Source: Glandiceps talaboti
Lineage: Eukaryota; Hemichordata; Enteropneusta; Spengelidae
Assembly (NCBI RefSeq): GCF_964340395.1
Contig: NC_135559.1
Span: 16,426,050-16,490,049, forward strand
Length of the DNA: 64,000 nt
Direction of reading: 5' to 3'
Under the pieces are notes generated by a model that saw only the letters and a list, made by a program, of their open reading frames with translations, did not search any database and was not told the DNA's origin. Both the position numbers and the translations under genes were made by a program. Below are positions 45,045 through 57,535 of the stretch, one piece after another (the stretch's first letter is position 1; every line of letters starts with the position of its first letter).

Positions 45045-45833
45045 ATAATCCTGAATAATCCTTAAATCATGATTTAATTATTGTTTAACTGTTATTTAAC
45101 TGTTGTTTAACTTCTTTTTTCCAATTATTTATATATAATTAGACTATACTGAGATAGATAAATATGATCGATTACTAATACTTAATTTACCTACCTTATA
45201 ACTATATTATAACTATAACAAGTTTAAAACAGACAAGATAAATCAGACAAATATGATCGACTACTAATGCTTATTTTGCCTTATAACAAGTGAAAAATGG
45301 GGTATGTCGCTTCATTGAATAAAATGAATTGATTTTAGTACAGATATAAGGCTTAATTTACCTTAAAACAAGTTTAAAACAGATATGTCAATTTTACTAT
45401 AGATATAAGGCTTAATTTACCTTATAACAGGTTAAAATTATATATATAAAAAATTGATTTTAATACAAATATAAGACTTAATTTACCTTATAACAGGTTA
45501 AAATTATATATATAAAAAATTGATTTAATACAAATATAAGACTTAATTTACCTTATAACAGGTGAAAAATGGGGTATGTCGTTAAACTGATCCAGAACTC
45601 CTATTTTATATACTACTTGTGTGCACATATGTATGGCTATGCGCAAACTTCACCGAGAGGGTAAACTAAACAGAAAATCTCCATTTCTAAGTGATTACCG
45701 TGACACATCGAATACGAAGTATGATTGTCACCACTTCCCACTTTAGTCGTGTTAGTCCCTATGAGTTCAGAGTCGGGGGAAATCTGACTTGTGGTATGGT
45801 ACCTCTTGGAGTAATTATACTGACAGGGTACCT
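45045..45833 (-). repeat. Polinton right terminal inverted repeat
   Basis: Reverse complement of the left repeat: inner block 45061-45124 pairs with 28441-28500, outer block 45136-45833 pairs with 27208-27842. Four tandem units around 'ataaggcttaatttacctta' lie at 45.34-45.56 kb, one more than on the left. The 155-aa gene present inside the left repeat is missing here. Confidence 0.9.
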
Positions 45834-46065
45834 AAAATTGATTTTAGTACAGATATAAGGCTTAATTTACCTTAAAACAAGTTTAAAACAGATATGTCAA
45901 TTTTACTATAGATATAAGGCTTAATTTACCTTATAACAGGTTAAAATTATATATAAAAAAAAATTGATTTAATACAAATATAAGACTTAATTTACCTTAT
46001 AACAGGTGAAAAATGGGATATGTCGTTAAACTGATCCAGAACTCCTATTTTATATACTACTCACA
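45834..46065 (-). repeat. Second, truncated Polinton terminal-repeat copy
   Basis: Directly adjoins the Polinton end and repeats 45330-45621 in the same orientation with only one tandem unit fewer and about one substitution, stopping after 'tatatactact', where the first copy continues to tgtgtgcaca. It lacks the outer ~190 bp. Confidence 0.88.
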
Positions 46066-46369
46066 CACAAACACACGTTTTAGGGCAACCACATATTCTA
46101 AAAAATTGAACTATCGTATACCAGGTTTATCGGGTTTTTGTTATCACTTGTAGATATTTATGGCCGTCAGGTATATACCTTTCTATATATAGGATTGTCG
46201 TAATGTACGCACTACCCATCCGTACAATGATTGTCTATATTGGTAACATGATGATATCGTTTCCTCGACCCTGTATACTGCAATATGTAAACAGTTATAG
46301 GCAGCTCTGAAAAATACGTTTTGTTAAAATCACACCAATATCATTTACGTTTCGACATGTATGCTTACA

Positions 46370-47112
46370 CACAGACAAGTAAGAAGGTAGATTGGTAACA
46401 AGCCTTCTCCCATTGTTTGATCATAGCCTCGGGTAAACATTACTCTATTGTCATGGAAATAACTTTCCAATGTGTGAGTCTGCCCAATATATAGTCTCCC
46501 ATAAATCAACAAACCACACGATACTATGCTATATTTCGATGGGAAAGTTTGCTATCCTACTGACAGAATCATCAAATGTAATAGATGACTTGCAATATCG
46601 GCACTTGAACTCTCATGCGAACTTGAAGCCAACTCAGATCAAATATGGTTGACATGTAAACACATACCATCTCATGTTGTCGACCGACACTATATACATA
46701 AGTATGTGTTTGGCACGGTGCAGGTAATTTTCCAGGTCACAGTAGACACACCACTGTTGCAACAAAATTTAGTGTTGTGTCTTTTTACATTGATTGGGAC
46801 AGGGGTACATGCATGTCGGCCCTCGATATCAGTGTGCGATTATAGTAATATTGTGCCGGATCGGAGCGCGGCAACGACTTAAGTTTAGATAAAACATAGG
46901 GAAAAAAGGTGCAAGCGTGCAACAAATTCCATATTTCTGCATTTATAAATCAAATATGTTCATTATATATTCGTAATTTTAACCGTCCCAAACAAGCAAG
47001 TTTTACAAGGCAATAACTCAGCTAAATACCAAAGGCAAGGATCGAGCTGTTAATCCCCAGATTAACACCTCGAACAATAACCATTACCAATCTGCCTTCT
47101 TACTTGTCTGTG
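46370..47112. mobile_element. Non-autonomous element with 29-bp terminal inverted repeats, ~743 bp
   Basis: Left arm cacagacaagtaagaagg...attggtaa at 46370-46398 and its reverse complement at 47084-47112, one mismatch. No transposase inside; open frames there are short. A palindrome made from the same end sequence follows at 47117-47151. Confidence 0.7.
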
Positions 47113-47116
47113 GTTT

Positions 47117-47151
47117 CACAGACAAGTAAGAAGGCTTCTTACTTGTCCGTG
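47117..47151. repeat. 35-bp palindrome flanked by 7-bp direct repeats (GTGGTTT)
   Basis: Arms cacagacaagtaagaag and cttcttacttgtccgtg (17+1+17, one mismatch). Exact GTGGTTT copies lie at 47110-47116 and 47152-47158. The arms equal the ends of the element at 46370-47112. Confidence 0.75.
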
Positions 47152-47574
47152 GTGGTTTACAGAACATAGCATATAACAGCTTAGCAAACAATGTTTACGA
47201 AAGAATGATTGGCAGTTTTTATGTTGCCATAACATCGAGGCTTACTTTGCGAAGTCAGCCTACGAGCAGTGGTTTTTCGTCCAAATGACAACTTTATTGC
47301 AAGAAAAAACTTTCGTGATAGAAATACGATTAAACATATATTCATAGTTTCGTTCATTGCAAATTGGGAAGTGAAATCTCGACAAGTAAAATGCAGATTG
47401 GTTTTGATATCGGACTGACACCTATGATATTAATCTTTTGGATGCAAATTAGACAATGCCACTGCCAGTATTGTACAATAGACACGTACACGTCATGTAA
47501 CATCGAAAGTGTTAAGATTATGAATAAGTTTCTGCCGGTCACACCTGAGGAAATTTAAGCCGGCTTAATTGACG

Positions 47575-48001
47575 ATAGTCTAGGTCCAGACTGGCCATAT
47601 TACGTACTCAATGTACTTCATTACTAATCCCAGTCTAGCTCAGTTCCCAAGATCTCACAAATTTTTGTGCTACTCCTGCAGTGTTCATATAAACATCATG
47701 ATGTCCTGGCATCCCAACGTGATTTTTGTTTAAACAGACTGGGGGAGAAGTCATTCTACAAACATGAGAAAGGTCTAAGACGTTTGGTGACGACAGCCTG
47801 TCAATTTGTGATGGATTACTTGAGCATGCGCAATTCGTTCTTCACTAACCATGGGGATTCAAACACATTTGAAACCTTTCATTGGGAACTGCATGAGCTA
47901 GACGATAGTAATGGAGTACATCTTGGAGTAGTTATACTGTCAGTATAATTACTCCAAGAGTACATTGAGTACGTAATATGGCCAGTCTGGACCTAGACTA
48001 T
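47575..48001. mobile_element. Inverted-repeat element with ~80-bp arms, carrying a palindromic insertion
   Basis: The outer 43 bp (47575-47617) recur perfectly as reverse complement at 47959-48001, and weaker arm homology continues inwards (cattacta...gtctagctca...gttcccaa on both sides). No transposase. The right arm is interrupted at 47922-47958 by a palindrome related to the Polinton end. Confidence 0.75.
47922..47958. repeat. 37-bp palindrome flanked by 7-bp direct repeats (AGTACAT)
   Basis: Arms cttggagtagttatactg and cagtataattactccaag (18+1+18, one mismatch). AGTACAT is present on both sides (47915-47921 and 47959-47965); removing insert plus one repeat makes the element arms align. 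24 bp (47937-47960) are identical to Polinton positions 27215-27238. Confidence 0.8.
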
Positions 48002-50157
48002 AATTAAATCGACGGCAAACGAAGCTGAGCCGACGCCATTACGTTATAGCTTATAAATGCTTAAATGTTTGTTTTCATGCAGTGAAGGTAACATCTAGAA
48101 ATATGCAGTAAGATGAAATAATAGTACAAAAACGAGCTACTAACAAAAGTAATACATTATTGTTTACCTTTGATGATACAGTGGCGAAGTTTACAGTTTG
48201 TTGCTATGTAATAGTGTAGCCACTGTATGGTTTTCAGCAGGTCCTAAAATGAAGTAAATAAATGAACAATTATAGGAAATGATTAAACATATGATAGACT
48301 TGAAAACTTAGTCTTACTAGTTCTATGTAAGTTAAAATGTGTGGTATTAGCCATACTAATGTTGTATAAACATTTCAATTTACAACACAATTAGTGTCAG
48401 AAAGTTGTGTCTAAGGCCAAAAAAAAGAATAATGTTTCTGGTCAGTTTGTCAAAAATGGTGCAACGACGGTGATTCTCAACAAACCGGTAACTGAATCTA
48501 CAATTTATTTATGAACGTTACTATTCTTTTCATTTAGTAATTTAGAGCAAGTGTGTATGGGGGCAGACGTCATTTGCTTGTTCAAGATTTGCTCTGCAAT
48601 TGTCTTCACTGAAGTAGGGAGGGCTATTCCCGGGGGCTATTTTTGTGTTTCCCCACGGATCTGCAGACTGCATGGGCTGGACAAACGTGTACACACACAA
48701 ACAAGATCGACGCAAGTGCCAGCGCGCTGACCATAAACAATTCTCATTTTGGCCTAAAGCTTTCATCCTTTCACTAAGGACTTCATCAGTACTCTGAAGT
48801 AATTACTATGCCCTAAAACAAAGTTGTTAATTACCAGTTTGAGCATAGACTCTACATGCAATGGTTGAGAACTCACACCACTCACACCACTCACTCACTC
48901 ACTTTACTTACATGTAATAATTAATGTTAAAACATGGTCCCAAGTATGTGTTATTATTGGAATCGTGTCCTCAGCTACATTGGGGAGATGGTTGTAGCTG
49001 TGTGTTTGTGTACTATAGGGGGGTCTAGACACAGAGGTTGGGCGATGTATCATTTTTGGGTCATCATTTTTCATGCAAATTGTTCGGGGAGGGTCACTTT
49101 TTGTGCAATTATATTTTTGATGACAAATATTCAAGTGACAGAGGAGGGGTGTCTGCAATTTTTTCCAAGCTCTGGGCGAGGGTGGTTTCAATCTTTTCAT
49201 ATGCTGAACTTCTGAAACACAAGCCCCCCTCCCCCCGAATTTATTTCTAGTCCCCTATTGCAAGTTGTCCATCAAAGGTCTACTTTAATAATAGAAACTA
49301 AAAAGTGACAGATACATGCTTGGTGCGCTAAACAATCATACATATGTGACCGAAATTATTCATCGAATGAATTAAGAAAGTTATAATTGCAGAAATAGGG
49401 GGATATCTAACTACCCAACATCTATATTCAGCTAATCATACCGCCACCTAGAGGTCAACTGTAACTATGGAATTTGTCATTCTGATGAGGATTTTTGAGA
49501 CCAATGCTGTATGTGGAAGTTGTACTGATTGTGCATTATAACATTTGGCAATTTATTCACACATACATTTAATACAAAATTCTAAATTCAAATGATTATG
49601 TCACTATTTCTGTATGACTACACATAAATTGGAATACAATGTCATAGCAAATAGAACAGAGAGTCCAAAAGGCTTATAAATAGATGTTACACCACTTTAC
49701 AAGATTAAGGCAATAGGTGTATTTTAGTGAGAAGGTTTAAACTTATAATTAAGCTAATGTGTAAAGGCCTGGGATTAATATAGATATGAATTTAACAGAT
49801 GGTCATAGATATTACACTTTGTGATGCATATAACAAGTGATATGGTTTAATACCAACATGGAAAAAGTGTAATTCTTTACTAAGTCTATTCGCTATAGAC
49901 TAATTGTTCCCTTTATACCATATTGTTTGGCTGTCTTGACTTGAAAAAATGCAGTCGCGGATTGGACCATCTCGCTCACAAAAACACCTTCAGTGGGCCT
50001 TACCATCAACAGACAAGGCACTGGGCTTCTGCTCTGTTGGAGGCTTCATTATTCTGCAACTTTGCATACTACAGACTTTGTCGTAAATACTTGAATATGA
50101 TTTTCATAGAATATGTAAAATTCAGACCTATTGGTAAGCAAAAAAAACAACAACAAA

Positions 50158-50188
<31 letters not shown>

Positions 50189-50424
50189 GGCAAAAGCACG
50201 CTCCTATCACATTTATTCTAATAATGATAACAGCAACAACAAGAGACACACATTTTAAAAGACCGTAGAGTAGTAATTATTTGGGATAATTTGCAATCAA
50301 TTTTAATTGAAATCGTATCTCCCGTACTTGTTTTAATTACAAAAGTCATGAAGTCAACTTTGAGATAATATCTAAAAGTTGACTTTATAACTTTTGTAAT
50401 TCTATCCTGTAAATAATAAAACAG
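48002..50424. other. No confident gene; dispersed-repeat text
   Basis: Contains short low-complexity runs (cactcac near 48880, (CAA)n at 50151-50190). An open frame from ATG 49952 to 50093 starts MQSRIGPSRSQKHLQWALPS but has no family resemblance. A stem-loop at 50335-50401 is listed separately. Confidence 0.5.
50335..50401. promoter_or_regulatory. Stem-loop 24 bp upstream of the death-effector exon
   Basis: Arms aattacaaaagtcatgaagt... (50335-50361) and its near-perfect complement (50374-50401) enclose a 12-nt loop; about 25 of 27 positions pair. It lies between the expected branch region and the acceptor of the exon at 50425, where structure could modulate splicing. Function is inference. 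Confidence 0.4.
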
Positions 50425-50613
50425 ATGAATTCCTACGGCTGAAGACACTTTGCAAAGATTACATGACAGAAGAGGATCTTGAGACGATAAAGAGTCCGAA
50501 AGACCTGATTACAGCTTTGGAGAAGAGGAACCAGGTATCACAATATAATACAGAATTTCTACAAGCCATGTTAACAAATCTTGGAAGAAAGGAGTTAGCT
50601 CATAATGTCAAAG
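50425..50613 (+). CDS. Exon encoding most of a death effector domain (DED)
   Basis: Acceptor aataataaaacag and donor aaag/gtacat enclose 189 bp in one open frame: EFLRLKTLCKDYMTEEDLET, IKSPKDLITALEKRNQVSQY, NTEFLQAMLTNLGRKELAHN. This aligns with helices 2-6 of DEDs (the E-L-x-x-LK-x-LC start and the FLxxLLxxLGRxxL end are typical of FADD/caspase-8-type proteins). DEDs mediate homotypic assembly in apoptotic and immune signalling. Helix 1 must lie on an upstream exon I could not find. Entry is phase 1 and exit phase 1. It is the nearest plus-strand coding exon to the microexon array 3.3 kb downstream; a link is unproven. Confidence 0.65.
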
Positions 50614-51791
<1,178 letters not shown>

Positions 51792-52451
51792 GACGTAAGT
51801 ATTATTCCAAGTATTTTGAGTCCCACGACATTAGTGAGAATTCTCAATCACAACAACTTTAAGTATGAAACTTCTTCTGTGCATATCCGTTTGTATTTTA
51901 TCCTATCAACTATATTAGTAGTTGTTTCCCAAAATAACATGACATTGAATCTTAAATTGTTGAGAAATCTTGACATGGCAGCATTGCTGTAGATCTTTAA
52001 TTATCACGATTTGTATTGAAAATATTTTAATTACAATGCCCACCCTTTCTAGTTACATATACAATGCTAAAGCTGTAAAGGTGTCTTAGTGGACTACACT
52101 GACAATAATCATAAATAATACACATTACCTGTGATAATCTACTCTAATTGATCCCTAAGTTCTTAAGTTATATTGAAAATCATATCTGCCAACCTATGAC
52201 ATTATTGAAGAATTGCGTATGCGGCTACATCACGTGACACAATCATCGTGTAAGATGTGTACCATAAAGTATTTTTGTTAAGATGGTAAACCGAGAAAGA
52301 CAAAGAGAACCTCATATGTTGCATTTGTTACAAGTTTTTCTAGAAAGTTCTTAATAACTATAGTTGTGAAGTGTTTTCGGTTCTCGGGTCAATATCAAAT
52401 AGAAACCAGGTCAAAAATGTTCCCGCAAAACTATCTCTCATCAATACTAGC

Positions 52452-53265
52452 TTAGGCTGGAGTCAGAATTTACAGTGGAGGAGGGGGGGGGGGGTGCTGG
52501 GGAGAAATTATTTTGGTCAAAAAAATCGTCATAGCCTCCCCCCCCCCTTCGCACTCTCAAAAAATGACATGCCCCCACCCCCCAAAAAAATTGAACCCAA
52601 GAATTTTCGTGCCCCCCTCACAGCTACACATATTTTAATATGTAAGGACACAGTACCCCCCTCCACTTCAGATTTGTACAGTATGGTACACTACATGAAA
52701 CTATAAGTGGAAATCAACTTCAGCAACCATACATAACAATGAGAGATTTCTTTACATATATATGTGGGCTTTGCAAAAAAAGGTCTCACATTGACTGTAC
52801 TTTGAGATACTTAGTCAGCAGGTTTTTATCTTTCAGTCATGATTCTGGACAGAAACAGCATCCTCCATGATAGCTAGTGGGGAGGGTGGGGGTTTCCCCT
52901 CCCACAGTAAGAACTTTAGAAAAAAATAAGGACACGTAGGAGGCCCTTTAAAGGCATAACATTTGAAATCATACACATTATCGGAAGAAGCAATAGTACT
53001 TGAAAATTGTCTTCAATACCCCAATTTTACTCATTGCAAGTCAATACATTATTATACAACTGAATGGCTGTATTACATACACTTTAACTTATCTCTATTC
53101 AGAGATATTTTGGCAGACACACATTTTCTTGGCTATTGACGGCCTCATAATTAAATGTATGGTAGGTAAATGAAGTGTCCAATTATGCACATTACAAGGT
53201 AAACGACTGCTCGTTTGATTGTTCAAAAAAGTCTCAACAGACAGAGACAGAGACAGAAGAAAGAA

Positions 53266-53314
<49 letters not shown>

Positions 53315-53566
53315 CACATACTGACAGATGAAGGCATATACAAATACATTTGCATAGCTGTCACCCAACTTATCATGAGAAATTTCTTAATTTACTAGGT
53401 AAATGACTGGTCCTGAGATTTAATTTGGTTCAAATCATGAGCAAAATATTTCGGGGGCCCCTTTCAGAATTTTCATGGCTCCCCCATTGAACCCTAAATC
53501 TTGTTGACCCCCCCCCCCCAATTTCTCCCCAAGGGCTCCTCCCCGCCATAAATTCTGACTCCAGCC
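52452..53566. repeat. Inverted repeat pair with poly-G/poly-C cores
   Basis: 'ggctggagtcagaatttaca' at 52456, followed by poly-G and 'ctggggagaaat', recurs inverted at about 53500-53566 ('atttctcccc', 'aaattctgactccagcc'). The two half-elements enclose ~1 kb including (GACA)n at 53257-53313. Non-coding. Confidence 0.7.
53257..53313. repeat. (GACA)n microsatellite
   Basis: About 13 GACA units, preceded by degenerate AGACAG copies. Confidence 0.95.
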
Positions 53567-53937
53567 TTATGACTCCAAATGAAACTATGAGTAAAATAGT
53601 ATTGTTCACTACCATGATTGCTCTTCATTATGGTGGAATTGCTTTTCACATTCACAATCTAATAATGTGTCTGATGCCAATGCACTCTAAGTAATAAATA
53701 ATTAGAAAACAACACTAATCTAGCAAATCAAATATCAATGCAATCAGTCCAAACGCTACAAATAAAAAGTAGAAAATATTATACTTCAATATAATATCCC
53801 AGAAATAATACAAGATTGTAGATCAGACTGGACAGGGAAAAACAAGCATGTGAATAATTGGTCTATCCATTGAATGATTAATTACTGTGTCATATTGATC
53901 AATTAACTAGCTATGAATTATTACTTGTGTATATATA
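53567..53937. other. Upstream flank of the array; no gene seen
   Basis: AT-rich single-copy-like sequence leading to the TATA-like motif at 53930. Homology with the repeat unit fades out around 53.9 kb. Confidence 0.5.
53930..53937 (+). promoter_or_regulatory. TATA-box-like motif before the array
   Basis: TATATATAG lies about 145 bp upstream of the first in-frame ATG of unit 0 (54074). The same place in later units reads atgtatgtatacag, so the motif is specific to this end. Weak evidence in AT-rich DNA. Confidence 0.2.
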
Positions 53938-54073
53938 GATCAGATTTTCAGTCAGGTGTGAATAGGGTATTTGACAAATATTTCAGTGTTTATAGATTGA
54001 CAGTACAGCTATTCATTTCACATATGTCACTAGTCTGTGACACTCATTTACAGTGTACTTGATCATCAATTTC

Positions 54074-54140
54074 ATGTATTTAGAAATAATATATTTCATC
54101 CTGTCAATCCATCCTTATCTGGAAATGAACACAACTACAG
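54074..54140 (+). other. Unit 0: zero-length acceptor/donor junction, or first exon candidate
   Basis: In this unit ctacag is followed directly by gtaagt at 54141, the arrangement of a recursive splice site. Alternatively, ATG 54074 opens a frame (MYLEIIYFILSIHPYLEMNT) that runs into the donor in phase 1 and has a hydrophobic start. Later units do not keep this frame. The two readings are exclusive; neither is proven. Confidence 0.3.
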
Positions 54141-54552
54141 GTAAGTTATAATAAGGGAAGGTTTATCAACTACTTTATTACAATTTATATGTATTATTTA
54201 TATTAGAGTTCAATTGGATATAAGTCCTTGTATATAAAATATTCTTCGTAAATATCATGTATTTCAACCTTATTCAAAAGAAATATATATACTGATGTAA
54301 ACAGTGTGATTTAGCTATAAATTAATAGTTGTTTATGTAAATGTATGTATACAGATTATTACAAATTAGATTTCAGTCATGTGTTGTAGTAAAATGGACA
54401 AATATTTGAGTGTATCTAGATAGACAGTAAAGATATTCATTTCACATGTCATGAATTATATAAATAATATCTTTCTTTTATCCTTCTTTCCTGTGAATAT
54501 TAATGTCCTGTCTATTCACCCCTGTCTGGAAATGAACACAACTACTCTACAG

Positions 54553-54555
54553 ATT
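54553..54555 (+). CDS. Candidate 3-nt microexon 1: ATT
   Basis: Arm before it ends actactctacag; 417 bp to the next triplet. Ile if read as one codon. Confidence 0.5.
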
Positions 54556-54969
54556 GTAAGTTATAATAAAGGAAGGATTATTTACTACCTTATTACTAGT
54601 TATATGCATTATTTATATTAGAGTTTAATTGGATATAAGTCCTTGTGTATAAAATATTCTTGGTAAATATCATGTACTTCGAACTTATTCAAAAGAAATA
54701 TATATAAATGATGTACATTTTTTTAATTTAGTTATAGATTACTAGTTCGTTATGTAAATGTATGTATACAGATTATTACGGAATAGATTTCAGTCATGTG
54801 TTGTAGTAAAATGGACAAATATTTGAGTGTATCTAGATAGACAGTAAAGATATTCATTTCAATGTCATGAATTATATAAATAATATCTTTCTTTTTATCC
54901 TTCTTTCCTGTGAATATTAATGTCCTGTCTATTCATCCCTGTCTGGAAATGAACACAACTACTCTACAG

Positions 54970-54972
54970 AGT
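54970..54972 (+). CDS. Candidate 3-nt microexon 2: AGT
   Basis: actactctacag background; 416 bp to the next. Ser as one codon. Confidence 0.5.
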
Positions 54973-55385
54973 GTAAGTTATAATAAAGGAAGGATTATTT
55001 ACTACCTTATTACTAGTTATATGCATTATTTATATTAGAGTTTAATTGGATATAAGTCCTTGTGTACAAAATATTCTTGGTAAATATCATGTACTTCACA
55101 CTTATTCAAAAGAAATATATATAATGATGTACATTTTTTTATTTAGTTATAGATTACTAGGTCGTTATGTAAATGTATGTATACAGATTATTACGGAATA
55201 GATTTCAGTCATGTGTTGTAGTAAAATGGACAAATATTTGAGTGTATCTAGATAGACAGTAAAGATATTCATTTCACATGTCATGAATTATATAAATAAT
55301 ATCTTTCTTTTTATCCTTCTTTCCTGTGAATATTAATGTGCTGTCTATTCATCCCTGTCTGGAAATGAACACAACTACTCTACAG

Positions 55386-55388
55386 CGT
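55386..55388 (+). CDS. Candidate 3-nt microexon 3: CGT
   Basis: actactctacag background; 413 bp to the next. Arg as one codon. Confidence 0.5.
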
Positions 55389-55798
55389 GTAAGTTATAAT
55401 AAAGGAAGGATTATTTACTACCTTATTACTAGTTATATGCATTATTTATATTAGAGTTTAATTGGATATAAGTCCTTTTATATAAAATATTCTTGGTAAA
55501 TATGTACTTCACACTTATTCAAAAAAAAATATATATAATGATGTACATTTTTTTATTTAGTTATAGATTACTAGTTCGTTATGTAAATGTATGTATACAG
55601 ATTATTACAGAATACATTTTAGTCATGTGTTGTAGTAAAATGGACAAATATTTGAGTGCATCTTGATAGATAGTAAAGATATTCATTTCACATATGTCAC
55701 ACTAATTTACAGTGTAGTTGATTCAATGTCATTCTTTCCTAAAATTTAATATCCTATCTATACATCCTTGTCTGGAAATGAACACAACTACTCTACAG

Positions 55799-55801
55799 CT
55801 T
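55799..55801 (+). CDS. Candidate 3-nt microexon 4: CTT
   Basis: The preceding unit lacks part of the pyrimidine tract; followed by 'accttgttactag', shared with microexon 11. Leu as one codon. Confidence 0.5.
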
Positions 55802-56214
55802 GTAAGTTATAATAAAGGAAGGATTATTTACTACCTTGTTACTAGTTATATGCATTATTTATATTAGAGTTTAATTGGATATAAGTCCTTGTATACAAAA
55901 TATTCTTGGTAAATATCATGTACTTCACTCTTATTCAAAAGAAATATATATAATGATGTACACTTTTTTATTTAGTTATAGATTAGTAGTTCGTTATGTA
56001 AATGTATGTATACAGATTATTACGGAATAGATTTCAGTCATGTGTTGTAGTAAAATGGACAAATATTTGAGTGCATCTAGATAGACAGTAAAGATATTCA
56101 TTTCACATGTCATGAATTATATAAATAATATCTTTCTTTTTATCCTTCTTTCCTGTGAATATTAATATCCTGTCTATTCATCCTTGTCTGGAAATGAACA
56201 CAACTATTCTACAG

Positions 56215-56217
56215 ACG
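56215..56217 (+). CDS. Candidate 3-nt microexon 5: ACG
   Basis: actattctacag background; followed by 'aaagggaagaaatattta', shared with microexon 22, which has the same triplet. Thr as one codon. Confidence 0.5.
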
Positions 56218-56668
56218 GTAAGTTATAATAAAGGGAAGAAATATTTACTAATTCATTACTAGTTATATGCATTATTTATATTAGAGTTTGATTGGATATA
56301 AGTCCTTGTGTATAAAATATTCTTGGTAAATATCATGTACTTCACACTTATTCAAAAGAAATATATATAATGATGTAAAATGTTTTATTAATTATAGATT
56401 ACTAGTTCATTATGTAAATGTATGTATACAGATTATTACAGAATAGATTTTAGTCATGTGTTGTAGTAAAATGGACAAATATTTGAGTGCATCTAGATAG
56501 ACAGTAAAGATATTCATGTCACATATGTCACACACTAATTTACAGTGTCATTGATCATCAATGTCATGAATTATATAAATAATATCTTTCTTTTTATCCT
56601 TCTTTCCCATTAATTTTAATATCCTGTCATTTCATCCTTGTCTGGAAATGACCATAACTATTCTACAG

Positions 56669-56671
56669 CCT
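56669..56671 (+). CDS. Candidate 3-nt microexon 6: CCT
   Basis: First unit of the ~450-bp class upstream; 'gaccataactattctacag' before it. Pro as one codon. Confidence 0.5.
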
Positions 56672-57085
56672 GTAAGTTATAATAAAGGAAGGATTATTTA
56701 CTACCTTATTACTAGTTATATGCATTATTTATATTAGAGTTTAATTGGATATAAGTCCTTGTGTATAAAATATTGTTGGTAAATATCATGTACTTCACAC
56801 TTATTTAAAAAGAAATATATATAATGATGTAAAATGTTTTATTTAGTTATAGATTACTAGTTCGTTATGTAAATGTATGTGTACAGGTTATTACAGAATA
56901 GATTTCAGTCAGGTGTTGTAGTAAAATGTACAAATATTTGAGTGTATCTAGATAGACAGTAAAGATATTCATTTCACATGTCATGAATTATATAAATAAT
57001 ATCTTTCTTTTTATCCTTCTTTCCTGTGAATTGTAATACCCTTTCTATCCATCCTTGTCTGGAAATGAACACAACTACTCTACAG

Positions 57086-57088
57086 GCT
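57086..57088 (+). CDS. Candidate 3-nt microexon 7: GCT
   Basis: actactctacag background; 450 bp to the next. Ala as one codon. Confidence 0.5.
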
Positions 57089-57535
57089 GTAAGTTATAAT
57101 AAAGGAAGGATTATTTACTACCTTATTACTAGTTATATGCATTATTTATATTAGAGTTTAATTGGATATAAGTCCTTTTGTATAAAATATTCTTGGTAAT
57201 TATCATTTACTTCACACTTATTCAAAAGAAATATATATAATGATGTAAATTTCTTTATTTAGTTATAGATTACTAGTTCGTTATGTAAATGTATGTATAC
57301 AGATTATTACAGAATAGATTTCAGTCATGTGTTGTAGTAAAATGGACAAATATTTGAGTGTATCTAGATAGACAGTAAAGATATTCATTTCACATGTCAC
57401 ACTAATTTACAGTGTAGTTGATCATCAATGTCATGAATTATATAAATAATATCTTCCTTTTTATCCTTCTTTCCTGTGAATTTTGATATCCTGTCTATTC
57501 ATCCTTGTCTGGAAATTAACACAAATATTCTACAG

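Larger units (their letters stand above)
27208..45833. mobile_element. Polinton (Maverick) DNA transposon, ~18.6 kb
   Basis: Bounded by long terminal inverted repeats that begin AGGTACCCTG and end CAGGGTACCT, as expected for the AG...CT ends of Polintons. It carries the four hallmark genes: protein-primed family B DNA polymerase (minus), retroviral-type integrase, FtsK/HerA-type packaging ATPase and double-jelly-roll major capsid protein (plus), with a set of small Polinton proteins. Polymerase, zinc-finger and one capsid-like gene read leftwards from about 33.6 kb; the rest read rightwards. A 6-bp target duplication expected from integrase is not seen (ggcttt on the left, aaaatt on the right), and the right end abuts a second partial terminal repeat. 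Several genes are broken, so the copy is probably not autonomous. Confidence 0.95.

Noticed and set aside
54541-54640. A ~29-codon reading frame through each array unit (MNTTTLQ-x-VSYNKG...), with the triplet as one codon
   Set aside because: A 1-nt length difference after the triplet (aaaggaagg versus aaagggaag types) shifts the frame between units, and one unit (57.5 kb) lacks the ATG. Conservation follows splice signals and not a frame. It remains the main alternative for the upstream half.
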